This document shows positions 5,683 to 14,018 of a DNA stretch of 21,840 nucleotides, piece by piece. The DNA is taken from the NCBI GenBank assembly GCA_937895845.1, contig CALBLK010000061.1, positions 1 through 21,840 of the forward strand, in the 5' to 3' direction. The notes under the pieces were generated by a model. The model was given only the letters and a program-made list of their open reading frames with translations. It did not search any database and was not told the DNA's origin. The stretch is from an uncultured Prevotella sp. (lineage in GTDB: Bacteria; Bacteroidota; Bacteroidia; Bacteroidales; Bacteroidaceae). The position numbers and the translations under genes were made by a program. Numbering within the stretch: the first letter of the stretch is position 1; the number at the start of each line of letters is the position of its first letter.

Positions 5683-7830
5683 TTATTCCTTGTCAAGCAG
5701 AATCTTCATCATCTCTACCGCAGACTTTGCCACTGACGTGCCAGGGCCAAAGATAGCAGCCACACCAGCCTTATACAGGAAATCATAATCCTGGGCAGGT
5801 ATAACACCGCCGGCAATCACCATGATGTCTTCGCGACCAAGTTTTTTCAGTTCTTCGAAAAGCTGCGGAATCAGTGTCTTGTGACCTGCGGCCAAGGAAC
5901 TGACACCAACAATGTGGACATCGTTCTCAACAGCCTCACGCGCAGCCTCTGCCGGAGTTTGGAACAACGGTCCCATATCCACATCAAAGCCACAGTCAGC
6001 ATAGCCTGTGGCCACAACCTTTGCACCGCGGTCATGTCCATCCTGTCCCATCTTAGCGATGAAGATACGCGGACGACGGCCCTCTTCCTTGGCAAACTCC
6101 TCCGTTAGCTGGCAAGCCAGCTCAAATTCCTTGTCGTTCTTGCTTTCTGATGAATACACGCCTGAAATAGTTCTGATTACTGCTTTATAACGACCTACGA
6201 TTTTCTCGCAGGCATCACTTATCTCACCCAAGGTGCAACGCAACTTGGCACATTCGATAGCATGGGCCAGCAAGTTCCCCCTGCCTGAGCGCACACATTC
6301 AGTCAATTCAGCAAGCGCCTTCTGGCAGGCCTTCTCATCGCGGGCTGCACGGACTTTTGCCAGACATTCCTCTTGCTGTTTGCGCACAGCAGTGTTGTCA
6401 ACCTCAAGGATGTCGATGGGGTCTTCATGCTCCAAACGATACTTGTTGGTTCCGACAATAGTCTGCACTCCAGAGTCTATTCGAGCCTGGGTGCGCGCGG
6501 CGGCCTCCTCGATACGCATCTTAGGCACGCCAGTCTCAATGGCCTTGGCCATGCCGCCGAGTTTCTCAATTTCCTGAATATGCTCCCAGGCCTTGTGAAC
6601 CAACTCGTTGGTAAGGCTTTCCACATAGTAAGAGCCCGCCCAGGGGTCAATGTGCTTACAAACCTTTGTCTCGTTCTGAATATAAATCTGAGTGTTGCGG
6701 GCTATACGTGCAGAGAAATCCGTTGGCAGGGCTATGGCTTCATCAAGGGCGTTGGTGTGAAGCGACTGCGTGTGTCCCAACACAGCTGCCATAGCCTCAA
6801 TGCAAGTACGGCCCACGTTATTGAAGGGATCCTGCTCTGTAAGCGACCAGCCTGACGTTTGCGAGTGGGTACGCAGTGCCAGTGACTTGGGATTCTTGGC
6901 ACCAAAACTTTTGACAATCTTTGCCCACAGCAGGCGCCCCGCACGCATTTTGGCAATTTCCATGAAATGGTTTACACCTATGGCCCAGAAGAATGACAGA
7001 CGCGGGGCAAAGGCATCGACATCAATACCAGCATTGACACCAGCACGCAGATACTCCATGCCGTCAGCCAGTGTATAAGCCAGCTCAATATCAGCCGTTG
7101 CGCCAGCCTCTTGCATATGGTAGCCTGAAATTGAGATGGAGTTAAACTTAGGCATATTCTGCGAGGTGTATTCGAAGATGTCCGCTATGATCTTCATAGA
7201 GAATGCCGGCGGATAAATATAAGTATTGCGCACCATGAACTCCTTCAGAATGTCATTCTGAATGGTACCTGCCATTTCTTCGAGCTTGGCACCCTGCTCA
7301 AGTCCGGCCACAATATAGAATGCAAGGATAGGCAGCACAGCGCCATTCATTGTCATGGACACCGACATTTTGTTCAAGGGGATGCCATCAAATAGCACCT
7401 TCATATTCTCCTCGTTACAGATGCTCACGCCCGCCTTGCCAACATCACCTACAACGCGCTCGTTATCAGGGTCGTAGCCACGGTGTGTCGGAAGGTCAAA
7501 GGCAACCGACAGACCTTTCTGTCCAGATGCCAGGTTGCGGCGGTAAAAAGCATTAGACTCCTCGGCCGTGGAGAATCCAGCATACTGACGGATTGTCCAT
7601 GGACGGAAAGGGTACATCATCGAGTAAGGGCCGCGAAGGAACGGCGGAATACCCGCAGCGAAGTCAAGGTGTTCCATTCCCTCCAAATCCTCTTTTGTAT
7701 ATACAGGCTTCACTTCAATATGCTCCGGGGTTTTCCAATTGGGAGCAATGCCGTTGGCTTTCTGCCACTCGGCGCCGTTAGCTGCTGCTATTCCGGCAAA
7801 AATATCAATATCGTTAAAATTCTTTCTCAT
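5683..7830 (-). CDS. mutB: Methylmalonyl-CoA mutase large (catalytic) subunit
   Basis: Adenosylcobalamin-dependent isomerase interconverting succinyl-CoA and (R)-methylmalonyl-CoA in the cytoplasm, a key step of propionate formation from succinate in Bacteroidota. The 715-residue product has the N-terminal TIM barrel with YAGFSTAEESNAFY (Tyr83), a conserved THRGYDPDN segment and SGYHMQEAGA (His238). The C-terminal cobalamin-binding domain has G-Q-D-G-H-D-R-G, where His599 is the lower axial cobalt ligand of the DxHxxG motif, then GVSSL (about 642-646) and AGGVIP (about 673-678). It starts 10 bases after mutA ends, as expected for genes encoding a heterodimer. Epimerase and decarboxylase genes of the pathway are not in this window. 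Confidence 0.97.
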   Translation of the reverse strand: MRKNFNDIDIFAGIAAANGAEWQKANGIAPNWKTPEHIEVKPVYTKEDLEGMEHLDFAAGIPPFLRGPYSMMYPFRPWTIRQYAGFSTAEESNAFYRRNLASGQKGLSVAFDLPTHRGYDPDNERVVGDVGKAGVSICNEENMKVLFDGIPLNKMSVSMTMNGAVLPILAFYIVAGLEQGAKLEEMAGTIQNDILKEFMVRNTYIYPPAFSMKIIADIFEYTSQNMPKFNSISISGYHMQEAGATADIELAYTLADGMEYLRAGVNAGIDVDAFAPRLSFFWAIGVNHFMEIAKMRAGRLLWAKIVKSFGAKNPKSLALRTHSQTSGWSLTEQDPFNNVGRTCIEAMAAVLGHTQSLHTNALDEAIALPTDFSARIARNTQIYIQNETKVCKHIDPWAGSYYVESLTNELVHKAWEHIQEIEKLGGMAKAIETGVPKMRIEEAAARTQARIDSGVQTIVGTNKYRLEHEDPIDILEVDNTAVRKQQEECLAKVRAARDEKACQKALAELTECVRSGRGNLLAHAIECAKLRCTLGEISDACEKIVGRYKAVIRTISGVYSSESKNDKEFELACQLTEEFAKEEGRRPRIFIAKMGQDGHDRGAKVVATGYADCGFDVDMGPLFQTPAEAAREAVENDVHIVGVSSLAAGHKTLIPQLFEELKKLGREDIMVIAGGVIPAQDYDFLYKAGVAAIFGPGTSVAKSAVEMMKILLDKE

Positions 7831-7840
7831 GACCGTTCAC

Positions 7841-9709
7841 TTATTTGATTCCCAACTTTCGGTTATACTCTTTGAGCGTCTCAAGCACATTGCACTTAAC
7901 ATGTATAAAATTCTCAATTCCAGCAGCTTTCAGCTCATCCATACAAGCAGGGGCACCGGCAACGATAAACATGGCGCGGCCTTTGACGCATTGGTATGCA
8001 GGAACTGCATAGGTGGCATATTCATCGTCACTGGAACACAGTACTATGATATCGGCTCCAGCCTTCATGGCAGCATCAACACCCTCTTCAACTGTGTCGA
8101 AGCCAAGGTTGTCTATGATTTTATAACCGCCACAAGCCAAGAAGTTGGCACTAAATTGCGCACGAGCCTGGCGCCAGGCCAAATTGCCAATGGTAAGCAT
8201 AAATGCCGTTGGCACCTTTCCGCTCTTCTCTGTTTCGAGACGGAGTTGTTCAAAGTCTGCCGCAAGGCGTGTGGCAACAACTGCCTTGAAAGGCGCAGCC
8301 TCCTGCTGGCCGGAATGGCCACAGGCTGCACATCCGCCCACTTTAGGTTCTTTGCCGTCGGACTTTTCGGTGAAGTTCGGAAACTGGTTGGTACCCAAAA
8401 TAAACTCCTTTCGCCTGGCTGCATCACCATGACGCTTGATGTTGGTAGCATTGATGTCATCTTGCACGGTGCCTGCCTTAGCCGCAGCAAGGAATCCGCC
8501 CTCGTTCTCGACCTTAAGGAACAGTTTCCATGCAGCATCGGCCAGAGAAGTTGTCAGTTCCTCAATGAAATAGGAGCCTGCGGAAGGGTCTACAACCTTG
8601 TCAAAATGGCTCTCCTCCTTGAGCAATAGCTGTTGATTACGCGCTATGCGTTCGGAAAACTCTGTTGGCTGTTCGTAAACATCATCAAACGGAGTGACTA
8701 CAATAGAGTGGACGCCAGCAAGAGCCGCACTCATTGTTTCAGTCTGGCTGCGCAACAGATTGACATAGCTGTCAAAAAGGGTCATATTGTAGGTGGTCGT
8801 TGTGGCGTTGACACACATTTTACAAGCACAGTCACACTTTGGTCCATATTGCTTAACAATCTCAGCCCAAAGCAGTCGGGCGGCGCGGAACTTGGCAATC
8901 TCCATAAAATAGTTCTCGGAAATGCCAAAGTTAAATTTTATCTTGCTGGCTGCCAGCGTTGGCTCCACCCCGGCTTCAACAAGTTCGCTGAGATACTCAT
9001 GCCCCCAGGCAAGAGCATATCCCAGTTCCTGGACAATATAAGCGCCGGCATTGTTCAGGGAAAGGGCGTTAACCGTGACACAGCGGAAATGGGGGAAGTC
9101 TTTAAGCACATTGGCCAAATCAGCAGCTAAAGGCAGCAGACTTGTAACATCCTTGCCACGCATTACAAGCTTTTCGATCGGGTCCCAGTCAATTGAGCCA
9201 ACCAGCCTTTTCTTGTCATAGCCTTTTTTCTCAAAAAAGGCTGTGAGAATTTCTGCCAATTCGACCGAATGTCTCTTGCAAGTTGAGAAATTAAGTTCAA
9301 TGCAATCACAGCAAATTCCCTCCAAAAGGGTCTCCACGTATTCTGCATTCACACTGTTTCCGGGAATGTGGAAGCCCAACGAGTCCACGCCCTTGTTCAG
9401 TATATCAAGTGCCTTGGCATTAGCCTTCTTGGCATCACCTATATTGATATTTTGGCGGACATACCACACATTGTTATTTTTTTTGTTACCTCGGACAAAT
9501 GGGAACTCACCGGGAAGCGCATCGGGGGTCTTCAGCTTCAGCACATCCTCCCTACGGTAAAAAGGCTGCACATTAAAACCTTCGTTTGTCCTCCAGACCA
9601 GCCGCTTCTGAAAGTCGGCACCCTTTAGGTCGGCTTGGATTTTGTCCAGCCACTCTTGGGTTGTCGGAGCCATAAACTCGGTAAAGAGTTTCTCTTTGTT
9701 GTTTGACAT
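7841..9709 (-). CDS. mutA: Methylmalonyl-CoA mutase small subunit
   Basis: Non-catalytic partner of MutB in the heterodimeric mutase. The 622-residue protein shares the TIM-barrel organisation (for example the NYFMEIAKFRAARLLWAEIV region, about 266-285, and DPSAGSYF, 374-381). Its C-terminal flavodoxin-like domain (about 500-622) lacks the DxHxxG cobalamin motif, the normal state for MutA. Cysteines cluster oddly: C292, C294, C296 and C299 in CDCACKMC, C133/C134/C136, and a CxxC in the interdomain linker (C460, C463). It is the first gene of the operon, with a well-matched Bacteroidota promoter about 90 bases upstream. I see no cobalamin riboswitch in the leader. Confidence 0.95.
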   Translation of the reverse strand: MSNNKEKLFTEFMAPTTQEWLDKIQADLKGADFQKRLVWRTNEGFNVQPFYRREDVLKLKTPDALPGEFPFVRGNKKNNNVWYVRQNINIGDAKKANAKALDILNKGVDSLGFHIPGNSVNAEYVETLLEGICCDCIELNFSTCKRHSVELAEILTAFFEKKGYDKKRLVGSIDWDPIEKLVMRGKDVTSLLPLAADLANVLKDFPHFRCVTVNALSLNNAGAYIVQELGYALAWGHEYLSELVEAGVEPTLAASKIKFNFGISENYFMEIAKFRAARLLWAEIVKQYGPKCDCACKMCVNATTTTYNMTLFDSYVNLLRSQTETMSAALAGVHSIVVTPFDDVYEQPTEFSERIARNQQLLLKEESHFDKVVDPSAGSYFIEELTTSLADAAWKLFLKVENEGGFLAAAKAGTVQDDINATNIKRHGDAARRKEFILGTNQFPNFTEKSDGKEPKVGGCAACGHSGQQEAAPFKAVVATRLAADFEQLRLETEKSGKVPTAFMLTIGNLAWRQARAQFSANFLACGGYKIIDNLGFDTVEEGVDAAMKAGADIIVLCSSDDEYATYAVPAYQCVKGRAMFIVAGAPACMDELKAAGIENFIHVKCNVLETLKEYNRKLGIK

Positions 9710-9800
9710 AGCTAATTGATGTTTTATTTAATTGATGATTTTACTTGTTAAGAGTCATTGTTTTAAGTTCAAAGGTGCCGTTTTGCGCCTCTATTTTATG

Positions 9801-9830
9801 CAAAGGTAGCGATTATTTGCGACTTTGCAA
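9801..9830 (-). promoter_or_regulatory. Promoter of the mutA-mutB-HD operon
   Basis: On the minus strand TTG (9830-9828), 19 bases, then TACCTTTG (9808-9801) matches the Bacteroidota layout TTG-N19-TAnnTTTG. It predicts a start near 9795 and a leader of about 85 bases before the mutA ATG at 9709. Confidence 0.75.
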
Positions 9831-9905
9831 GAAATTTACACATCCCATCAAGTTAACCTACGTTAAAAATATTGACAGTTGTAAGTGTCCGAACGAAAAT
9901 GTATA

Positions 9906-9913
9906 TATATTTG
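9906..9913 (+). promoter_or_regulatory. Bacteroidota -7 element for yraN
   Basis: TATATTTG matches TAnnTTTG and ends 31 bases before the yraN ATG at 9945. A TTG at 9879-9881 gives a spacing of 24, longer than ideal, so the -33 element is uncertain. Confidence 0.5.
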
Positions 9914-9944
9914 TAGAGCAGAATAAAAAGGCAGGACATTTACA

Positions 9945-10313
9945 ATGGCAGAGCACAACGAACTGGGCAGATGGGGCGAACGGAAAGCCACCGAATATTT
10001 AGAAGCACAAGGATACACTATATGGGAGCGCAACTGGCACACAGGGCACAGAGACATAGACATTATCGCTTATAAGGACAATACCTTGGTCATCGTAGAG
10101 GTGAAAACAAGGCGCAACAATGTGTTCATGGAACCAGAAATGGCCGTGAACAGGAAAAAGGCACATTCAATCATGATTGCGGCAAACCTTTACGTCAAGA
10201 CCAAGAGAATAAATATGGACATACGCTTTGACATTATCGCTATCTGTGGAACCAGCGACAACAACCTGCACATTAACCATATTGAGGGCGCACTCCGCCC
10301 GGGGCTGTGGTAA
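9945..10313 (+). CDS. yraN: YraN family protein (UPF0102, predicted endonuclease fold)
   Basis: A 122-residue member of the widespread UPF0102 family, whose cellular role is not settled. The family has a restriction-endonuclease-like core, visible here as Glu12 in GRWGE, Asp39 in RDIDII and the E-x-K pair Glu52/Lys54 in VEVKTR. The length and the GxxGE start are typical. It is probably cytoplasmic and acts on nucleic acid by inference from the fold. It is divergent from mutA and sits 95 bases upstream of lon, which has its own promoter element, so it may be a single-gene transcript. No clear terminator separates it from lon. Confidence 0.9.
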   Translation: MAEHNELGRWGERKATEYLEAQGYTIWERNWHTGHRDIDIIAYKDNTLVIVEVKTRRNNVFMEPEMAVNRKKAHSIMIAANLYVKTKRINMDIRFDIIAICGTSDNNLHINHIEGALRPGLW

Positions 10314-10358
10314 AGCGTAAAATTTGTTCAATATGCCACATTCTTCTTTTTTTATTCG

Positions 10359-10366
10359 TAACTTTG
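10359..10366 (+). promoter_or_regulatory. Bacteroidota -7 element for lon
   Basis: TAACTTTG matches TAnnTTTG and lies 42 bases upstream of the lon ATG. A -33 TTTG at the usual spacing is not visible. The run CTTTTTTT lies just upstream. Confidence 0.55.
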
Positions 10367-10408
10367 CATCCCAAATATTGAATTGAAATACCGAATTATA
10401 TAATAAGC

Positions 10409-12874
10409 ATGGACAACAAGCACAACAACAAGGCTTTTTCTATGATTGCCGATATAGAAGGGGATGTTACAGACCTCACCCCAGCAGAAGCCCCAGAAAA
10501 TGTAGCGATTCTACCTGTGAGGAATCTTGTGGTGTTTCCCGGAGTTGTCACGCCGATTCTGGTGGGTCGGGAGTCAAGTCTGGCTCTTGTCAAAAGCGCG
10601 GAAAAGAAAGGAAACCTCATAGGCATATTCACTCAGCGCGACCCCGAAGTGGACAATCCAAATTATGAAGACCTTTATCATTCCGGAATATATGCCAAGG
10701 TTGTAAAGACACTGTCACTGCCAGGGGGTAACATATCTGCAATCGTCCAAGGACTCAGTAGGATAACACTGCTGTCTATCAGCAAGAGAAAGCCCTACAT
10801 GAGAGGAGTCGTTGAAGTTGTAAGTGAGACCATGCCCAGCAAAGGTGACAAAGAATTTCAGACGGCAATAGAGGACTTGCGCCAAGTCACCATGAACTAT
10901 GTCAAGATAAACGACGACATACCAGAAGAAGCGTCATTTGCCCTGCGCAATGTACACAACAGCATGATGGCTCTGAACTTCGTATGTTCAAACATGCCTT
11001 TCCCCATCAAGGAAAAGATTGCATTACTGGAAGAGGGGGACATCAAGCAGCGCGTGTTCAGTATGCTGAAAATCATGAACCGCGAGCTCACCTTGCAACA
11101 ATTGCGCCAAGACATCAAGAACAAGACACGCGACGACATTGACGAACAGCAAAAGAACTATTTTCTGCAACAGCAAATCAAAAACATACAGGCCGAGATT
11201 GGCAACGGCGAGGGATGCCCCGAGAAAGTTGAGCTGATAGAAAAAGCCAAGGACAAGAAATGGCCCGAGGAGATTGAGCACATCTTTACGAAGGAGCTAA
11301 GCAAACTGGACCAGCTAAATCCACAGAGTCCTGATTTCAATGTTCAGCTTACCTATCTGGAGACCCTGGTATCTCTTCCGTGGGGAGAGTTTACCCAAGA
11401 CGACCTGAATCTGAAGCGCGCGCAAAAAGTTCTTGACCACGACCACTATGGGATGGAAAAGGTAAAAGAGCGTATTTTGGAATATATCGCAGTGCTGAGC
11501 CTGAGAGGAGACTTGAAATCTCCAATACTCTGCCTGTACGGCCCCCCGGGAGTAGGAAAGACAAGCCTTGGCAAAAGTATAGCAGCAGCACTAAAGCGCA
11601 ACTATGTGCGCGTTTCATTAGGCGGTCTTCATGATGAAGCTGAAATCAGGGGGCACCGGCGCACCTATATTGGCGCTATGCCTGGGCGCATTATAAAAAG
11701 CATACAAAAGGCAGGTTCGTCAAACCCCGTGTTTGTACTTGACGAAATAGACAAAGTCACACAGAACACTGTGAACGGCGACCCCGCTTCGGCACTGCTT
11801 GAGGTACTTGACCCCGAGCAGAACACAGCATTCCATGACAACTATCTGGATGTAGACTATGACCTTTCAAAGGTGCTTTTCATTGCCACAGCAAACGATT
11901 TGAATACGATTCCCCGACCATTGCTCGACCGCATGGAGGTGATTGAGGTAAGTGGCTATATCACTGAAGAAAAGACAGAGATTGCCAAGCGGCACCTTAT
12001 CCCCAGGGAGATGGAAAACACCGGGCTTAGCTCCACGCCGGGAATCAGTTTCACAAAAGCTGCCATCATAAAAATTATAGAGCAATATACGCGAGAGAGC
12101 GGAGTGAGACAGTTGGAAAAACAGATCAACAAGGCCCTAAGAAAAATTGCCTACAAACTGGCCTGTGAGAACAAACTGCCTTACAGCAAGATAGCCCCTC
12201 AAGACATAGAAGACCTGTTGGGCAAGCCACCCTTTTACCGTGACATCTATCAAGGCAATGAATATGCCGGTGTTGTAACAGGGCTGGCATGGACAAGTGT
12301 AGGTGGCGAAATCCTGTTCATTGAGACCAGTCTGAGCAAAGGGAAGGGAGCCAAGCTGACACTCACGGGCAATCTGGGTGACGTGATGAAAGAATCGGCA
12401 GTCCTCGCCTTAGAGTACGTAAAGGCCCATGCAGACACGCTGGATATAGACTACCGAATCTTTGACAATTGGAACATTCATATCCATGTGCCAGAGGGCG
12501 CAACTCCAAAAGACGGGCCGTCAGCCGGCATCACCATAGCCACATCAATCGCCTCTGCCCTTACCCAACGCAAGGTGCGCAAGAACACGGCAATGACAGG
12601 TGAGATAACCCTAAGGGGAAAAGTGCTTCCCGTCGGCGGCATCAAAGAAAAAATTCTGGCTGCCAAGCGTGCGGGCATCACTGACATTGTGATGTGCATG
12701 GAAAACAAGAAAGACATTGACGAGATACCAGAAGTCTACTTGAAAGGTGTAAATTTCCATTATGTAGAGAATGTGCAGGATGTCTGGGAGTTTGCATTGA
12801 CCAAAGAAACGGTTGCTCATCCCACACATTTTGAAATAGACGAGCCAAGCGAGGACAAAGCTAAAAAAGCATGA
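10409..12874 (+). CDS. lon: ATP-dependent protease La (Lon, LonA type)
   Basis: Homo-oligomeric AAA+ serine protease that degrades misfolded and regulatory proteins in the cytoplasm. The 821-residue product has the N-terminal LAN substrate-binding domain (about 32-240), a helical linker, and the AAA+ module with Walker A GPPGVGKT (378-385) and Walker B VFVLDEID (441-448). The C-terminal protease domain has catalytic Ser705 in KDGPSAG and Lys748 in GGIKEK. The Ser-Lys spacing of 43 equals that of E. coli Lon. About 35 residues exceed the E. coli length, mostly at the ends. The stop overlaps the tgt start by four bases (ATGA), so translation is probably coupled. No heat-shock operator was recognised. 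Confidence 0.97.
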   Translation: MDNKHNNKAFSMIADIEGDVTDLTPAEAPENVAILPVRNLVVFPGVVTPILVGRESSLALVKSAEKKGNLIGIFTQRDPEVDNPNYEDLYHSGIYAKVVKTLSLPGGNISAIVQGLSRITLLSISKRKPYMRGVVEVVSETMPSKGDKEFQTAIEDLRQVTMNYVKINDDIPEEASFALRNVHNSMMALNFVCSNMPFPIKEKIALLEEGDIKQRVFSMLKIMNRELTLQQLRQDIKNKTRDDIDEQQKNYFLQQQIKNIQAEIGNGEGCPEKVELIEKAKDKKWPEEIEHIFTKELSKLDQLNPQSPDFNVQLTYLETLVSLPWGEFTQDDLNLKRAQKVLDHDHYGMEKVKERILEYIAVLSLRGDLKSPILCLYGPPGVGKTSLGKSIAAALKRNYVRVSLGGLHDEAEIRGHRRTYIGAMPGRIIKSIQKAGSSNPVFVLDEIDKVTQNTVNGDPASALLEVLDPEQNTAFHDNYLDVDYDLSKVLFIATANDLNTIPRPLLDRMEVIEVSGYITEEKTEIAKRHLIPREMENTGLSSTPGISFTKAAIIKIIEQYTRESGVRQLEKQINKALRKIAYKLACENKLPYSKIAPQDIEDLLGKPPFYRDIYQGNEYAGVVTGLAWTSVGGEILFIETSLSKGKGAKLTLTGNLGDVMKESAVLALEYVKAHADTLDIDYRIFDNWNIHIHVPEGATPKDGPSAGITIATSIASALTQRKVRKNTAMTGEITLRGKVLPVGGIKEKILAAKRAGITDIVMCMENKKDIDEIPEVYLKGVNFHYVENVQDVWEFALTKETVAHPTHFEIDEPSEDKAKKA

Positions 12875-13998
12875 ACTTTGAACTGCAACACACAGACAAC
12901 GCCTCTGACGCACGGGCTGGCATCATCACGACAGACCATGGGCAGATCAGCACGCCTATATTCATGCCTGTTGGAACCTGTGGCAGTGTGAAAGGTGTAC
13001 ATTTCTCAGAATTGCGCGAACAGGTAAAGGCTCAAATCATATTGGGCAACACATACCACCTTTATTTGCGTCCAGGGCTGGAAATTCTCAGAAAAGCCGG
13101 GGGGCTTCACCGCTTTTGCGGATGGGACCGCCCGATTCTCACAGACTCCGGCGGATTTCAGGTTTTCTCCCTTTCAGGCATCAGAAAGCTGAAAGAGGAG
13201 GGGTGTGAATTTCGTTCTCATATAGACGGTTCTAAACACATATTCACTCCAGAGAATGTAATGGACACTGAGCGTATTATCGGCGCAGACATTATTATGG
13301 CCTTTGACGAGTGCCCCCCCGGCCAAAGCGACTACCAATACGCAAAGAAAAGCTTGCAGCTCACACAGCGCTGGCTTGACAGATGCTTCAAGCGGTTTGA
13401 AGAGACCAAGCCGGTTTACGGCTACAGCCAGAGCCTGTTTCCCATTGTACAAGGGTGTACATTCAAAGACCTCAGGCGAGATGCGGCCAAACACGTGGCA
13501 GACAAAGACGCTGACGGCAACGCCATTGGTGGGCTTGCAGTGGGAGAGCCAACAGAAGTGATGTATGAGATGATTGAAGTGGTCAACGAAATTTTGCCTA
13601 AAGAAAAGCCCCGCTACCTCATGGGAGTTGGCACGCCACAGAACATTTTGGAGGCCATCGAGCGAGGAGTAGACATGTTTGACTGTGTTATGCCTACCCG
13701 AAACGGTCGCAATGCAATGCTCTTCACATATGAAGGCACTATGAATATGCGCAACAAGAAATGGGAAGATGACTTTACCCCCATTGACGCAGAAGGCTGC
13801 GAGACAGACATAATTTACACAAAAGCATACCTTCACCACCTGTTTAAAGCCCAGGAGCTATTAGCCATGCAAATAGCAAGCATCCATAACTTGGCCTTCT
13901 ACCTGCGGTTGGTTGGTGATGCCCGCAAGCATATCATCAAGGGAGATTTTGTCTCATGGAAAAGAGGTGTCATTGGCAATTTAGGACGGCGCAGGTAG
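12871..13998 (+). CDS. tgt: tRNA-guanine(34) transglycosylase, bacterial type
   Basis: Exchanges guanine 34 in GUN-anticodon tRNAs for preQ1 during queuosine synthesis. The 375-residue length equals E. coli Tgt. General-acid Asp92 (TDSGGFQ), the GGLAVGE loop (220-226) and nucleophile Asp271 (FDCVMPTRNGR) are all present. The C-terminal zinc site is reduced: where E. coli has three cysteines (C-x-C-x2-C), this protein keeps only Cys310, while the later histidine (His339 in SIHN) remains. The surrounding YTKAYLHHLF is intact, so this is a substitution rather than a frameshift, and it may be a lineage trait of Bacteroidota. It overlaps lon by ATGA and lies 20 bases before the permease gene. Confidence 0.95.
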   Translation: MNFELQHTDNASDARAGIITTDHGQISTPIFMPVGTCGSVKGVHFSELREQVKAQIILGNTYHLYLRPGLEILRKAGGLHRFCGWDRPILTDSGGFQVFSLSGIRKLKEEGCEFRSHIDGSKHIFTPENVMDTERIIGADIIMAFDECPPGQSDYQYAKKSLQLTQRWLDRCFKRFEETKPVYGYSQSLFPIVQGCTFKDLRRDAAKHVADKDADGNAIGGLAVGEPTEVMYEMIEVVNEILPKEKPRYLMGVGTPQNILEAIERGVDMFDCVMPTRNGRNAMLFTYEGTMNMRNKKWEDDFTPIDAEGCETDIIYTKAYLHHLFKAQELLAMQIASIHNLAFYLRLVGDARKHIIKGDFVSWKRGVIGNLGRRR

Positions 13999-14018
13999 TA
14001 GATTAACGGACAACGACG

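Noticed and set aside
7739..8629. A 296-codon plus-strand open frame across the end of mutA and start of mutB
   Set aside because: It is antisense to two well-supported genes and has no recognisable domain.
9710..9800. Possible cobalamin riboswitch upstream of mutA
   Set aside because: The leader predicted from the promoter is about 85 bases, too short for a cobalamin riboswitch, and no B12-box sequence was seen.
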